A stretch of DNA of 64,000 nt from Aeromicrobium sp. Leaf350. GTDB lineage: Bacteria > Actinomycetota > Actinomycetes > Propionibacteriales > Nocardioidaceae. Numbering within the stretch: position 1 is the stretch's first letter; every line of letters begins with the position of its first letter. Both the position numbers and the translations under genes were made by a program. The notes beneath the pieces were generated by a model. It was not told where the DNA came from, ran no database searches, and was given only the letters and a program-made list of their open reading frames with translations. The stretch lies in contig NZ_CAKASL010000002.1 of assembly GCF_916858655.1 (NCBI RefSeq), forward strand, positions 310,001 through 374,000, written 5' to 3'. This document shows, one piece after another, positions 1 through 9,529 of this stretch.

Positions 1-314
1 GACGCGACATCGACGCGACGATCTCGCTCAACCTGTTCCGCGTGGCCCAGGAGGCCGTCACCAATGCCCGGCGGCACGCCCGCGCCAAGCGCGTCCTCGT
101 GACGCTGCGGTACCTCGACGACTCCGTCGAGGTCGAGGTCGTCGACGACGGAATCGGTGCGAGCGACGCCCCGACGTCCACCTCCGAGCACGGCGGCTTC
201 GGCCTGGCGGGCATCCGCGAGCGAGCCGCGATGTTGAGCGGGCAGCTCGAGATCGGCAACCGACCCCACGGCGGCTACCGGGTGCGCGTGCGCGCGCCCC
301 GCGAGACGGCCTGA
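1..314 (+). CDS. Sensor histidine kinase, C-terminal fragment (gene starts before the window)
   Basis: The frame is open from the first bases of the window, so only the last ~104 residues are present. They form the HATPase_c ATP-binding domain of a NarX/DesK-type (HisKA_3) kinase. The N-box is VAQEAVTNARRHA, the G1 box is VVDDGIG, and a G2-like GGFGLAGIRERAAML follows. It would autophosphorylate a histidine lying outside the window and pass the phosphate to the regulator that starts 24 bp downstream. The gene order kinase, regulator, ABC exporter is the usual one for envelope-stress or antimicrobial-responsive exporter loci. The signal sensed cannot be judged without the N-terminus. Confidence 0.9.
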   Translation, partial: RDIDATISLNLFRVAQEAVTNARRHARAKRVLVTLRYLDDSVEVEVVDDGIGASDAPTSTSEHGGFGLAGIRERAAMLSGQLEIGNRPHGGYRVRVRAPRETA

Positions 315-338
315 GCACCACCACATGAGGGAGACACG

Positions 339-977
339 ATGACGACGGTCCTGCTGGTCGACGACCAGGACCTCATCCGCAAGGGCTTCACGATGATCCT
401 CGGCGTCGAGGACGACATCGACGTCATCGGTGAGGCCAGCGACGGTGCCGACGCGGTCGCGAAGGTCGAGGCCCTCCAGCCCGACGTCGTGCTGATGGAC
501 GTGCAGATGCCCGGGGTCGACGGCATCGAGGCCACGCGTCGCGTCGTCGAGGCCCACCCCGACACGAAGGTCGTCATCCTCACGACCTTCGACGACGACC
601 AGTACCTGTTCGACGCGCTCGACGCCGGCGCCAGCGGGTTCCTGCTCAAGAACTGCCCGGCCGACGACCTGATCAGCGCCATCCGCCTGGCCGCGGGCGG
701 GCACTCGCTGCTGGCTCCCGAGGTCACCGAGCGCGTCATCGCGCGATCAGCGCGCGGCAGCGTCACCGCCGACCCGCGCATCGACGAGCTCACCGAGCGG
801 GAGCGCGACGTGCTCGTCGCCATGGCGAAGGGCATGAGCAACGCCGAGATCGCACAGGAGCTGTTCGTCAGCCCCGCCACGGTCAAGTCCCACGTCTCGC
901 ACGTGCTCGCCAAGCTCGACGCGCGTGACCGCGTGCAGGCCGTCATCACGGCCTACCGCGCCGGCCTGATGCAGTAG
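339..977 (+). CDS. NarL/LuxR-family response regulator
   Basis: This 212-residue protein has an N-terminal receiver domain and a C-terminal LuxR helix-turn-helix. The acidic pair is D8/D9, the phospho-acceptor is D54 in VLMDVQMPGVDG, and a conserved Lys lies in GFLLKN. The HTH runs from LTERERDVLVAMAKGMSNAE to TVKSHVSHVLAKL (about 148-195). It is the expected partner of the kinase fragment just upstream and probably controls the ABC exporter that follows. The ATG is preceded by an AGGGAG ribosome site. The family is certain; target genes are inferred from position. Confidence 0.95.
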   Translation: MTTVLLVDDQDLIRKGFTMILGVEDDIDVIGEASDGADAVAKVEALQPDVVLMDVQMPGVDGIEATRRVVEAHPDTKVVILTTFDDDQYLFDALDAGASGFLLKNCPADDLISAIRLAAGGHSLLAPEVTERVIARSARGSVTADPRIDELTERERDVLVAMAKGMSNAEIAQELFVSPATVKSHVSHVLAKLDARDRVQAVITAYRAGLMQ

Positions 978-1132
978 ACACCGGCGAAGCCGGTCGCGGT
1001 CGGCCGACCCTGGCGGCAACCATCGGTGGGTTCCCTCCGTCGAAAGGATGAGGCAGCTCGGCGGCACGGGTGACGTCACGAACCGCTCTCGCGGCCGATG
1101 TGGCACGGCGCCGTTCCTCCTAGGTTGGAACC

Positions 1133-2011
1133 ATGATCGACGTCACCTCCCTCAGCCGTCAGTTCGGCGACCACCTCGCCGTCGACGACGTGAGCTTCAG
1201 TGTCCGACCCGGCCGCATGACCGGTTTCGTCGGCGCCAACGGCGCTGGCAAGACCACCACCATGCGGATGATCATGGGTGTCCTCGCGCCCAGCGGTGGG
1301 GAGGTGCTCTGGAACGGGGAACCCATCACGGCCGACACGCGCCGCACCTTCGGCTACATGCCCGAGGAGCGCGGGCTGTACCCGCGGATGAAGATCCGCG
1401 AGCAGCTCGTCTACTTCGCGCGGCTGCACGGCTTCAATCGCACCGATGCCACGGCGCGCGCCGATGACCTGCTGGAGCACTTCGGCATCATCGACCGCGC
1501 CGACGACCTGCTCGACGATCTCTCGTTGGGCAACCAGCAGCGCATCCAGATCGCCGCGGCCCTGATCCACCAGCCGTCCGCCCTCGTGCTCGACGAGCCG
1601 TTCAGCGGCCTCGACCCGCTCGCGGTCGACGCGATGGTCGACCTGCTGCGCCGCGAGGCCAAGGACCTCCCGCTGCTCTTCTCGAGCCACCAGCTCGACC
1701 TCGTCGAGCGCCTCTGCGACGACCTCGTGATCCTGTCCGGCGGCAAGCTCGTCGCCTACGGAGCCGTCGACGAGCTGCGCGGCCAGGGCGCCGACCGCTA
1801 CCGCGTGGTGATGGACGGCAGCGACGCCGCCTGGCTGCGTGACCTGCGCGGCATCACCGTGCGTGACGTCGACGGCAGCACCGCCCTCGTCGACCTCGAC
1901 GGCATCTCGCCGACCGAGCTCACCCGCGCAGCCGTCGAGCGCGGCCCCATCGTCGAGATCAGCCGAGCCCGCCAGCCCCTGTCCGAGATCTTCCGGGAGG
2001 TCATCCGATGA
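1133..2011 (+). CDS. ABC transporter ATP-binding protein (NatA/DrrA type)
   Basis: This 292-residue ABC-2-type ATPase powers the membrane protein encoded next. Walker A is GANGAGKTT (about 34-42), the signature region reads LSLGNQQR instead of LSGGQ, and Walker B is ALVLDEP followed by SGLDP. The LSLGN signature is typical of the NatA/YhaQ subgroup. A TAGGTT hexamer at 1121-1126 lies 6 nt before the ATG and no Shine-Dalgarno is visible, so a leaderless transcript is likely. The stop overlaps the permease start in an ATGA junction, indicating translational coupling. The substrate is unknown; sodium, drugs and peptides are family possibilities. Confidence 0.95.
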   Translation: MIDVTSLSRQFGDHLAVDDVSFSVRPGRMTGFVGANGAGKTTTMRMIMGVLAPSGGEVLWNGEPITADTRRTFGYMPEERGLYPRMKIREQLVYFARLHGFNRTDATARADDLLEHFGIIDRADDLLDDLSLGNQQRIQIAAALIHQPSALVLDEPFSGLDPLAVDAMVDLLRREAKDLPLLFSSHQLDLVERLCDDLVILSGGKLVAYGAVDELRGQGADRYRVVMDGSDAAWLRDLRGITVRDVDGSTALVDLDGISPTELTRAAVERGPIVEISRARQPLSEIFREVIR

Positions 2012-3198
2012 GCACCACGACACCTGTCCGCGGCGCCTGGCGCCTTGTCGCCGAGCGCGAGATCACGACCCGCGTCCGCGAGAAGTCCTTCCTGATCGGC
2101 GTGGCCGTCACGGTCGTGATCGTCGCCGGCGCCGTCGTGGCCGCGTCACTCCTGTCGGGCCGCGCGAGCACCGAGCAGATCGGCGTGGTCGGGCCCGAGG
2201 CCTCCGCGATCGTCCAGACCGCTGACGGCGGAGCGATCGCCGAGAACGACAACACCTCGTTCGAGCCGACCGAGTACAACTCTGTCGGCGAGGCCGAGCG
2301 GGCCGTGGAGACCGAGAAGGTCGATGCCGCCCTCGTGCCCGACGACGACGGTGGTTACCGCATCATCGGCCTGACCTCGGTCGACAGCGTGACCGAGCAG
2401 GCGATCACCGCAGCCGTGTCGCAGACCGTGCTGCAGAACAACGCGTCGGCGCAGGACATCGACCTCGAGGAGCTGAGCGCCGGCACGACGACCACCACGA
2501 GCGTCCTCGAGCCCGCGCCGGAGAACGACGGCGCACGCACGGCCATCGCCACCGTCATGGTCGTGCTGTTCCTGCTGACCGTCATGATCTTCGGCCTGCA
2601 GATCGCGCAGAGCGTCACCTCGGAGAAGGAGAGCCGGGTCGTCGAGATCCTCGCCGCGGCCGTGCCGATCCGGGCCCTGCTCTGGGGCAAGATCGCCGGC
2701 AACACGGTGCTCGCGCTGTCCCAGGTGCTGCTGGTCGTGGTCGCCGGCGTCGGTGCGGGCATCGCGATGGGGGAGACCGCGTTCATCGGGGACGTGGGCT
2801 GGTCGCTCGTGTGGTTCCTGGTGCTGTTCCTGCTGGGCTTCATCGCGATGGCGACCCTCTGGGCCGTGGCCGGCTCGCTCGCGGCCCGGGTGCAGGACAT
2901 CAACTCCACGACCCTGCCCATCCAGGGGCTCCTGTTCCTGCCGTACTTCGCGGTGTTCGCGGGTAACGACTCCATCACCGAGGTGTTCTCGATGCTGCCG
3001 ATCTCGGCCACGATGGTCATGCCGATGCGGCTCGCGACGGAGACCGTGCCCGTGTGGCAGCTGGGCGTCGCGATCGGCGGCACGATCGTCGCCGCGATCC
3101 TGCTGGTCAAGCTGGGCGTGCGGATCTACGAGCGCTCGCTCCTGCGGACCGGCAACAAGCTCGGCTACCGCGAGGCGCTGAGCCTCTCGGCCGACTGA
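2008..3198 (+). CDS. ABC-2 type transporter permease (NatB/YhaP type)
   Basis: This 396-residue membrane component has one N-terminal transmembrane helix (about 30-50), then a large extracytoplasmic domain (about 55-170), then a C-terminal block of five to six helices from about 180. This is the ABC2_membrane_3 layout of NatB-like exporters. It contains the conserved TSEKESRVVEILAAAVPIRALLWGK segment (shown here only as a landmark near residue 205). It overlaps the ATPase gene by 4 bp. The two proteins should form an exporter under the upstream two-component system. The stop lies 8 bp from the convergent lipB stop, leaving no room for a separate terminator. Confidence 0.93.
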   Translation: MSTTTPVRGAWRLVAEREITTRVREKSFLIGVAVTVVIVAGAVVAASLLSGRASTEQIGVVGPEASAIVQTADGGAIAENDNTSFEPTEYNSVGEAERAVETEKVDAALVPDDDGGYRIIGLTSVDSVTEQAITAAVSQTVLQNNASAQDIDLEELSAGTTTTTSVLEPAPENDGARTAIATVMVVLFLLTVMIFGLQIAQSVTSEKESRVVEILAAAVPIRALLWGKIAGNTVLALSQVLLVVVAGVGAGIAMGETAFIGDVGWSLVWFLVLFLLGFIAMATLWAVAGSLAARVQDINSTTLPIQGLLFLPYFAVFAGNDSITEVFSMLPISATMVMPMRLATETVPVWQLGVAIGGTIVAAILLVKLGVRIYERSLLRTGNKLGYREALSLSAD

Positions 3199-3205
3199 GT
3201 CCGAG

Positions 3206-3922
3206 TCAGACCCGGCGCGTGAGCACGGGCACCGCGAGGTGCTCGTGCTCACGGTCCACGTCGGGGCTCGAGACGTACGGCTCCCAGCGGAGCAGCTCGA
3301 CCAGGTGCGGACGCACTGCGGCGGCCGCCTCGGCCACCGTGACGTCGCGCCCCAGCTCGGCCGACAGAGTCGTGACGCCGGCGTCGGCGATGCCGCACGG
3401 CACGAAGCGGTCGTACCAGCCGAGGTCGACGTTCGCGTTCAGGCTGAAGCCGTGCATCGTGATGCCGCGGGAGACGCGGATGCCGATCGCGGCGACCTTG
3501 CGCTCCTGGCGGCCGCGAGTGGCGGCGAGCCAGACGCCCGAGCGACCCTCGACCCGACCGGCAGTCACGCCGAGGTCGGCGACCGCGCGGATCAGCGCCT
3601 CCTCGACGCGGCGCACGTAGTCGACGACGAGCACGTGCGACGGCAGCTTGGTGATGGGGTAGCCGACGAGCTGGCCCGGACCGTGGAAGGTGATCTTCCC
3701 GCCGCGGTCGACGTCGATGACGGGGGTGCCGTCCTGCGGTCGCTCGAACGGCTCGGTGCGACGGCCCGCCGTGTAGGTCGGCGGGTGCTCCAGGAAGAGG
3801 GCCGTGTCGCCGATCTCGTCCGCCGCGCGCTGGTCGAGCAGCGCACGCTGCAGGTCCCACGCCTCTTGGTAGTCGAGGGCGTTCTCACCGAACCAGTCGT
3901 CGCGCACCAGCAGCTCGCTCAC
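3206..3922 (-). CDS. lipB: Octanoyltransferase LipB
   Basis: LipB moves the octanoyl group from acyl carrier protein to lipoyl domains of 2-oxoacid dehydrogenases and GcvH, the first step of endogenous lipoate synthesis. The 238-residue protein has the family motifs [17 protein letters not shown], the catalytic Lys in [10 protein letters not shown] and the catalytic Cys in [12 protein letters not shown]. The GTG start is preceded by TACGCT 7 nt upstream, suggesting a leaderless mRNA. Its acceptor protein (E2) is encoded close by on the same strand. In M. tuberculosis lipA is the direct neighbour; here no lipA lies in the window. Confidence 0.97.
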   Translation of the reverse strand: MSELLVRDDWFGENALDYQEAWDLQRALLDQRAADEIGDTALFLEHPPTYTAGRRTEPFERPQDGTPVIDVDRGGKITFHGPGQLVGYPITKLPSHVLVVDYVRRVEEALIRAVADLGVTAGRVEGRSGVWLAATRGRQERKVAAIGIRVSRGITMHGFSLNANVDLGWYDRFVPCGIADAGVTTLSAELGRDVTVAEAAAAVRPHLVELLRWEPYVSSPDVDREHEHLAVPVLTRRV

Positions 3923-3999
3923 GTCGTCCAGCGTACGCTTGCCACCCTGCCTGTGGATGGGCGCTTGGTCGTGGCTGCGTCGCGGCCCACCCTCGGGGG

Positions 4000-4437
4000 A
4001 TGGATCCCTGGGGCCTCACCGCCGTCGCCTACCTGTTGTCGCTGCTCGGGGCTGCGTCGGGCGGGCCGGAGTGCCTCGCGCTGGCCGGGCTCGACCTGCA
4101 GCGCAGCCAGGCGATCAGCTCCGTGTCGCCGGAGGGCCTGGCCGAGCTGTTCGTCGACGACGCCGCGGCCGCTCCGGACCTCGCGGCTCTGCGGCAGTGG
4201 AGCGACCGCGGGATGGTCCTGGAGTCGGCGATGCTCGTCGTCGGCTCGTGCACCGTGGCCGCCGGCGATGCCGGGCAGGTGGTGCTGGAGGTGGTCGACC
4301 GCCTCGCGCCGACCCGCGCGGTCGACACGTTCGGCGGCCTCACCGACCTTCCTCAGGACGACTGGTCACGGCGCTCCGTCGTGCTCCACCACGTCGACGG
4401 ACGCTGGCGCTACGCCGGTGGGACCTTGGGGGGTTGA
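4000..4437 (+). CDS. Small hypothetical protein
   Basis: This is a 145-residue protein with no motif I can assign. It starts [21 protein letters not shown] and is mainly alpha/beta in character, with a mid-section [21 protein letters not shown] and a C-terminal [17 protein letters not shown]. The latter two resemble the pattern of small SnoaL/IMS-like sheet domains, a weak impression only. Coding is supported by strong third-position GC bias and by its exact fit between the lipB promoter and the epimerase stop (6 bp gap). The ATG follows a GGGGG run rather than a clear ribosome site, so the start is uncertain. Confidence 0.55.
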   Translation: MDPWGLTAVAYLLSLLGAASGGPECLALAGLDLQRSQAISSVSPEGLAELFVDDAAAAPDLAALRQWSDRGMVLESAMLVVGSCTVAAGDAGQVVLEVVDRLAPTRAVDTFGGLTDLPQDDWSRRSVVLHHVDGRWRYAGGTLGG

Positions 4438-4443
4438 GGCCGG

Positions 4444-5346
4444 TCAGTCCTTCAGGCCGAGCCTGAGCGTCGACCCGATGTCGGGTGCCTCGAACGTGAA
4501 GCCCGACTGCGAGAGGGCGAGCGGCTCCAGGCGCAACGAGCCGAGCAGCTCGTCCGACAAGCCGCCGAGGGCGAGCTTCAGGACGGGAGCCGGAGCCTTG
4601 AGGAACGCCTTGGCGTCGACCGCCTCGGCGAGCGCCGCCGTGAACTGCCGGTTGGTGACCGGGTCGGCCGTCGCCATGTTGACCGGTCCGGAGGCGGTGC
4701 CCTCCGCGAGGTGGACCACGGCGCGCACCCAGTCGACGCGCGAGATGTACGACATGTACTGGTCGCCCGAGCCCAGCACCGCTCCGCCGTAGCGACGGAA
4801 CGGGATGGCCATCAGTTTCAGCGCGCCACCGGACTCGTCGAGCACGAGCGAGGTGCGCAGGAGGCACACGCGCGCGCCTGCCTCGACGGCCGGGGCGGTG
4901 GCGGCCTCCCACTGCTGCGAGACCGACGCCAGGAAGCCGTCGCCGGCCGAGCCCGACTCCGGCAGCAGCGTGTCGCCACGGTCGGCGCCGTAGTACGACA
5001 TGCCGGAGGCCGAGAGCAGGGCGGCGGGCCGCTTGGAGCGGGCCACCGCGCGAGCCAGGGTGGACGTCGCCGCCAGGCGTGACCGCAGGATCTCCTCGCG
5101 GTACTTCGCCGTGCGCGGCCACCGCTGGATCGGCGCGCCGCTGAGGTTGACGACGACGTCGGCGTCGTCGATCAGCCGCTGGTCGAGGTCGGACCCGTAG
5201 GGGTCCCAGTGAGACGCGTCCGCGTCGTGCGCCGTGCCGCGGACGAGCCGCGTGACTGCATGTCCGCGGTCACGCAGCTCGTCGACGAGCGGGCCGCCGA
5301 GGAACCCGGAAGCCCCTCCGACGACGATCCGCAGCGCGTCAGCCAT
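4444..5346 (-). CDS. TIGR01777 family NAD(P)-binding epimerase (SulA/YfcH-like)
   Basis: This 300-residue extended short-chain dehydrogenase-like protein has an N-terminal Rossmann fold with GGASGFLGGPLVDELRDRGH (about 10-29). It also has the subfamily segments VVNLSGAPI and RWPRTAKYREEILRSR, and a SGMSYYG Tyr region. The substrate of TIGR01777 proteins is not established. It starts 3 bp after the E2 stop in the same direction, so it belongs to the lpd-E2 operon. The same neighbour occurs as Rv2216 between dlaT and lipB in M. tuberculosis, which supports a link to lipoylation or central metabolism without defining it. Confidence 0.9.
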   Translation of the reverse strand: MADALRIVVGGASGFLGGPLVDELRDRGHAVTRLVRGTAHDADASHWDPYGSDLDQRLIDDADVVVNLSGAPIQRWPRTAKYREEILRSRLAATSTLARAVARSKRPAALLSASGMSYYGADRGDTLLPESGSAGDGFLASVSQQWEAATAPAVEAGARVCLLRTSLVLDESGGALKLMAIPFRRYGGAVLGSGDQYMSYISRVDWVRAVVHLAEGTASGPVNMATADPVTNRQFTAALAEAVDAKAFLKAPAPVLKLALGGLSDELLGSLRLEPLALSQSGFTFEAPDIGSTLRLGLKD

Positions 5347-5349
5347 GGG

Positions 5350-7176
5350 TCAGGACCCGAGCTCGGCCTCGAACTGGCCGCCCTGGAGGCGCTGCTTGAC
5401 CGCCTGCAGGAAGCGACCCGCGTCGGCGCCGTCGATGATGCGGTGGTCGTACGTCAGCGCGAGGTAGGCCATGCTGCGCACCGAGATGCTGTCGTTACCC
5501 TGCTCGTCGGTGGTGACGACCGGACGCTTGACGACCGCACCGACACCCAGGATCGCGACCTGCGGCTGGTTGATGATCGGCGTGTCGAACAGGGCCCCGT
5601 TGCTGCCGAGGTTCGTGATCGAGAACGTGCCACCGGACAGCTCGTCGGGCTTGATCTTGTTGGTGCGCGTGCGATCCGCGACGTCCGCGATCTTGCGGGC
5701 CAGGCCCGCGATCGACAGGTCGCCGGCGTCGCGGATGGTCGGCGCCAGCAGACCCCGCTCGGTGTCGACCGCGATCGACAGGTGCTCGCCGTCGGGGTAC
5801 GTGACCGTGCCGGCCTCGACGTCCAGCGCCGCGTTGAGCTGCGGGTACGCCTTGAGTGCCTCGACGGCGGCCTTGGCGAAGAACGGCAGGAACGTGAGCT
5901 TGACGCCCTCGCGCTCCTGGAACGCGTTCTTGTGCTTGGTGCGCAGACGGGCGACCTCGGTGACGTCGACCTCGTGCACCTGCGTCAGCTGCGCCGAGAC
6001 CTGGAGCGACTCGACCATGCGCGAGGCGATGACCTTGCGCAGGCGCGAGAGGTTCTCGGTCTTGCCGCGGAGCGCGGACGGCTCGGGGGCCTGCGCCTTG
6101 GCGGCCGGTGCTGCGGCGGCGGGCTTGTCCTCCGCGGCGGGCGCGGAGGCCTTGGACTTCTCGGCAGCCTCCAGGACGTCGGCCTTGCGGATGCGGCCTC
6201 CGACGCCGGAACCCGTGACCCCGGAGAGGTCGACGCCGTGCTCCTTGGCGAGCTTGCGGACGATCGGCGTGACGTAGCCCTCGCCCTCGTTGCTGGAGGA
6301 GCTCGTGCTCGACGACTCGGCCTTGGCGGGCTCCGGCTCGGGCTCAGGCGCCTTCTCCTCGGCCTTCGGCTCCGGCTCAGGCTCGGGCTCGGGGGCCTTC
6401 TCCTCCGCCTTCGGCTCGGGCTCCTTCTCGGGCTCCGGCTCGGGGGCCTTCTCCTCGGCCTTCGGCTCGGCGGGCTTGGCGTCGCCCGAGCCGATGATGG
6501 CCAGCTCGGCGCCGACCTCGACGGTCTCGTCCTCGGCGACCTTGATCTCGAGCAGGGTGCCGGCGACGGGGGAGGGGATCTCGGTGTCGACCTTGTCGGT
6601 GGAGATCTCGAGCAGGGGCTCGTCGACCTCGACGGTGTCGCCGACCTCCTTGAGCCACTGGGTGACGGTTCCCTCGGTGACGCTCTCGCCCAGCGCGGGC
6701 AGGGTGACCGAGGTGCCCTCGGTGTCACCGGAGGCGGGCTTCGTCTCGGCCTGGGGGGCCTCGGCCGGCTCGTCCGCCTCGTTGGCGGGTGCCGCGGCCT
6801 CGGGCTCGTCGGTCGCGTCCTCGGTGGGCTTCTCGACCGCCGCGTCCTCGGTCTCCTCGGGCTCAGCCTCTTCCTGGGCGGGAGCCTCGTCCTCGGCGGC
6901 GGGCTCCTCGGAGGGGGCGTCGTCGCTGCCGGACTCGTCGGCGTCGCCGATGATCGCGAGAATCGCGCCGACCTCGACGGTGTCGTCCTCAGCGGCCTTG
7001 ATCTCGAGCAGGGTGCCGGCGACGGGGGAGGGGATCTCGGTGTCGACCTTGTCGGTGGAGATCTCGAGCAGGGGCTCGTCGACCTCGACGGTGTCGCCGA
7101 CCTCCTTGAGCCACTGGGTGACGGTTCCCTCGGTGACGCTCTCGCCAAGTGCGGGCAGGGTGACTTCGGTGGCCAT
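5350..7176 (-). CDS. sucB: Dihydrolipoamide acyltransferase (E2) with two lipoyl domains
   Basis: This is the 608-residue E2 core enzyme of a 2-oxoacid dehydrogenase complex (actinobacterial SucB/DlaT). Two lipoyl domains have lipoylated Lys at about 43 and 195, each in [10 protein letters not shown]. Glu/Pro/Ala-rich linkers follow, then a peripheral-subunit binding domain ([19 protein letters not shown]), then the catalytic domain ending in [14 protein letters not shown], with the active-site His and Asp. The [10 protein letters not shown] start follows a GGAACAC stretch; longer readings upstream would overlap lpd. In actinobacteria one E2 can serve both pyruvate and 2-oxoglutarate dehydrogenase, so sucB or dlaT are equally fair names. 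lpd is 20 bp upstream. Confidence 0.95.
   Translation of the reverse strand: MATEVTLPALGESVTEGTVTQWLKEVGDTVEVDEPLLEISTDKVDTEIPSPVAGTLLEIKAAEDDTVEVGAILAIIGDADESGSDDAPSEEPAAEDEAPAQEEAEPEETEDAAVEKPTEDATDEPEAAAPANEADEPAEAPQAETKPASGDTEGTSVTLPALGESVTEGTVTQWLKEVGDTVEVDEPLLEISTDKVDTEIPSPVAGTLLEIKVAEDETVEVGAELAIIGSGDAKPAEPKAEEKAPEPEPEKEPEPKAEEKAPEPEPEPEPKAEEKAPEPEPEPAKAESSSTSSSSNEGEGYVTPIVRKLAKEHGVDLSGVTGSGVGGRIRKADVLEAAEKSKASAPAAEDKPAAAAPAAKAQAPEPSALRGKTENLSRLRKVIASRMVESLQVSAQLTQVHEVDVTEVARLRTKHKNAFQEREGVKLTFLPFFAKAAVEALKAYPQLNAALDVEAGTVTYPDGEHLSIAVDTERGLLAPTIRDAGDLSIAGLARKIADVADRTRTNKIKPDELSGGTFSITNLGSNGALFDTPIINQPQVAILGVGAVVKRPVVTTDEQGNDSISVRSMAYLALTYDHRIIDGADAGRFLQAVKQRLQGGQFEAELGS
6540..6690. repeat. 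151-bp perfect direct repeat, copy within lipoyl domain 2
   Basis: This stretch is identical at the nucleotide level to 6996-7146. It codes for most of the second lipoyl domain of the E2. The offset is 456 bp (152 codons), so recombination between the copies would remove one domain in frame. Confidence 0.95.
6996..7146. repeat. 151-bp perfect direct repeat, copy within lipoyl domain 1
   Basis: This is the partner of 6540-6690. Flanking linker sequence is not identical, so identity is confined to the lipoyl domain, as expected after recent duplication or gene conversion. Confidence 0.95.
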
Positions 7177-7196
7177 GATGTGTTCCTTCTGCCGGC

Positions 7197-8603
7197 TCAG
7201 GCGTGGGAGTGGAGGGGCTTGCCGGCCAGAGCCAGTGCGGCCTCGCCGAGGGACTCGTTCTGGGTGGGGTGCGCGTGGATGAACTGCGCGACGTCCTCGG
7301 GGTACGCCTCCCAGTTCACGATGAGCGACGCCTCGCCGACCTGCTCGCCGAGACGCGTGCCGATCATGTGCACACCGACGATCGGACCATCCTTCTCGCG
7401 GACGAGCTTGACGCTGCCGGCGGTCTGGAGGATCTGCGACTTGCCGTTGCCACCGAGGTTGTACTCGACGATCTCGACGTTGTCGTCGCCGAACTTCTCC
7501 TTGGCCTGCGGCTCGGTGATGCCCACGGAGGCAATCTCCGGCTCGCAGTAGGTGACGCGCGGGATGCCGGAGTCGATGACGGGCTGCGGGTTCAGGCCCG
7601 CGATCTCCTCGGCGACGAAGATGCCGTGCGCGAAGCCGCGGTGGGCCAGCTGCAGGCCGGGAACCAGGTCGCCGACGGCGAAGACGCCCTTGACGTTGGT
7701 GGCGAGACGCTCGTCGGTGGGGACCCAGCCTCGGTCGACCGTGACGCCGGCCTCCTCGTAGCCCATGCCCTCGCTGCGCGGGCCACGGCCCACGGCGACG
7801 AGCACCAGGTCGGTCTCGATCGTGTCGCCGTTCTCCAGCGTCACGGTGGCACCGTTGTCGGTCTGCTCGACGCCCTTGAACTTCACGCCGGTCTTGAAGG
7901 CGATCTTGCGCTTGCGGAACGCGCGCTCGAGCTGCTTGCTCAGCGACGGGTCCTCCAGCGGCACGAGGGTCTTGAGGCCCTCGATGATCGTGACGTCGGC
8001 GCCGAACGACTTCCAGACGCTCGCGAACTCGACGCCGATGACGGAGCCGCCGATGATGACGACCCGCTCGGGGACCTCGGTCATCGTGAGGGCCTCGTCG
8101 GAGGTGACGATGCGGCCACCGATCTCGAGCCCCAGGGTGCGGGCGGTGGAGCCGGTCGCGAGGATCACGTTCTTGCCCGTGTAGGACTCGCCGTTGACCT
8201 CGACCGTGCCGCCGCCGTCGGGGTTGGTGGCGGTGAGCTTGCCCTCGCCCTCGACGACCGTGAGGCCCTTGGACGACTTCAGGAGGCCCTGCAGGCCCTT
8301 GTAGAGGCGCTCGACGACGCCGTCCTTGAACGCGTTGACGCCCTTCATGTCGATGCCCTCGAAGGAGGACTGCACACCGAAGGTCTCGCCCTCGCGGGCC
8401 GCGTCGGCGACCTCCGCGGAGTGCAGCAGCGCCTTGGTCGGGATGCAGCCGTTGTGCAGGCAGGTGCCGCCCAGCTTGCCCTTCTCGACCAGGGCCACCG
8501 TCAGCCCCAGCTGCGTGGCGCGCAGCGCAGCGGCGTACCCGCCACTCCCGCCGCCCAGGATCACGATGTCGTAGGTGCCAGGGCCGTTCGGGGCGTCCGC
8601 CAC
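7197..8603 (-). CDS. lpdA: Dihydrolipoyl dehydrogenase (E3)
   Basis: This 468-residue flavoprotein reoxidises dihydrolipoamide of 2-oxoacid dehydrogenases and the glycine cleavage system, making NADH. The N-terminal FAD-binding [10 protein letters not shown] is followed by the redox disulfide in [16 protein letters not shown]. The NAD site is [12 protein letters not shown], a second FAD contact is FAVGDLV, and the C-terminal His-Glu pair lies in [13 protein letters not shown]. The start codon follows a GGAGG ribosome site. It is first in the lpd-E2-epimerase operon. Length and motifs are all normal for the family. Confidence 0.97.
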   Translation of the reverse strand: MADAPNGPGTYDIVILGGGSGGYAAALRATQLGLTVALVEKGKLGGTCLHNGCIPTKALLHSAEVADAAREGETFGVQSSFEGIDMKGVNAFKDGVVERLYKGLQGLLKSSKGLTVVEGEGKLTATNPDGGGTVEVNGESYTGKNVILATGSTARTLGLEIGGRIVTSDEALTMTEVPERVVIIGGSVIGVEFASVWKSFGADVTIIEGLKTLVPLEDPSLSKQLERAFRKRKIAFKTGVKFKGVEQTDNGATVTLENGDTIETDLVLVAVGRGPRSEGMGYEEAGVTVDRGWVPTDERLATNVKGVFAVGDLVPGLQLAHRGFAHGIFVAEEIAGLNPQPVIDSGIPRVTYCEPEIASVGITEPQAKEKFGDDNVEIVEYNLGGNGKSQILQTAGSVKLVREKDGPIVGVHMIGTRLGEQVGEASLIVNWEAYPEDVAQFIHAHPTQNESLGEAALALAGKPLHSHA

Positions 8604-8756
8604 GATGTCCTCCGTTGAAGCGTCGTCGTCGAGTGGTGATCACTCACCTGACAGCCATCTTTGCACTCCGTCGGTGACGTCGCGCGAGGGGGCTGGAGGC
8701 CTCTCGCACCTACTCCGGAGTCACTTCTCGACCGCCCGTCCGGCACACTGTCTGCC

Positions 8757-9329
8757 ATGGGTTGGTGGAGCAGGCGCAGAGCCTCGCGTACGGCATCGGG
8801 TGCTGCTGTGTCGGACCGTGACGCAAGTCGCGCGGACCTCGACCACCTCCGGGAGTTCGCACGCTCGCGCTCCGGCGTCGAGGCGTTCGTCGAGCCGGCG
8901 ACCTCGGTCACGCAGATCACGGTCGTGCTCGTCGCGAGCGACGGCGAGTGGACGCGGCGGCGCATCCCGTCGGCGAAGGCCGCCGCCGACCTGGCGCGCA
9001 AGCTCGAGATCCCCGTCTACGACACCAACCGCGTGGGCTACCCGCAGCGCATGCGCGACTTCGACCAGCGCCAGCGGCAGAACCCGACGGCGCGTGCCAC
9101 GGTGAACCCGTCGCCCGCTCCCGACCTGACGCCGCAGGAGAAGGCCGCCGTCATGACCCTCGAGGTCATCGCCGGGGTCGACCCCCTGGCCGACGACGCC
9201 TCGAGGGACGAGCTCGTGCACCTCTGGCGCCAGGCCCGCTCGAAGGCCCACCCCGATCGTCGTGGCGGCAAGCGCGACGCGTGGGACAAGGTCGAGAGCG
9301 CTGCCCGCGCGCTGGGGCTCGACAGCTAG
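8757..9329 (+). CDS. J-domain-like protein of unknown function
   Basis: This 190-residue soluble protein has a C-terminal segment DELVHLWRQARSKAHPDRRG followed by GKRDAWDKVESAARALG. It carries the HPD tripeptide and glycine pair of J domains, which stimulate Hsp70 ATPase. The rest of a canonical DnaJ (G/F region, zinc fingers) is missing. The N-terminal half (about 30-100) contains ITVVLVASDGEWTRRRIPS and a basic, Arg-rich stretch and has no recognised family. I chose the ATG of MGWWSRRRA because earlier in-frame starts would run into the lpd promoter region. It is divergent from lpd and convergent with pepA. Confidence 0.8.
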   Translation: MGWWSRRRASRTASGAAVSDRDASRADLDHLREFARSRSGVEAFVEPATSVTQITVVLVASDGEWTRRRIPSAKAAADLARKLEIPVYDTNRVGYPQRMRDFDQRQRQNPTARATVNPSPAPDLTPQEKAAVMTLEVIAGVDPLADDASRDELVHLWRQARSKAHPDRRGGKRDAWDKVESAARALGLDS

Positions 9330-9363
9330 GTCCTGCGTTCCCCGACCGCCCTGCGCGGCGGGC

Positions 9364-9498
9364 GACAAGCGGCATGGACGACCCAGCCGGGTCCGGCCCA
9401 CCGTCCGGTGACCGCCGATGATGCATCGGGGTTGCCAGGGGCGCCCGAATGCATCATCTCCGGTCCCGGCCCCGCCGGGTAGTCCGTGTCCGCTTGTC
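9364..9498. repeat. Palindromic intergenic element, family GACAAGCGG, copy A
   Basis: This 135-bp imperfect palindrome fills the convergent gap between the J-like gene and pepA. The outer arms are GACAAGCGG (9364-9372) and CCGCTTGTC (9490-9498). The inner arms are GATGATGCAT (9417-9426) and ATGCATCATC (9449-9458), which extend by CGGG/CCCG. The left end reads GACAAGCGGCATGGAC, a 16-mer repeated in copy B and, inverted, in copy C. Confidence 0.85.
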
Positions 9499-9529
9499 GT
9501 GAGCGACCCGGAGCGGCCGGATCAGACGC

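Noticed and set aside
978..1010. Terminator after the response regulator gene
   Set aside because: There are short stems (ACCGGC/GCCGGT and GGTCGGCCGACC) but no T-tract and low stability; not enough to call.
5209..7551. A 780-codon open frame on the plus strand opposite the epimerase, E2 and lpdA genes
   Set aside because: Antisense shadow with repetitive Gly/Leu/Arg composition and no recognisable domain.
8631..8645. Operator-like inverted repeat GAGTG-5-CACTC before lpdA
   Set aside because: Short arms and only one occurrence in the window; could be chance in GC-rich DNA.
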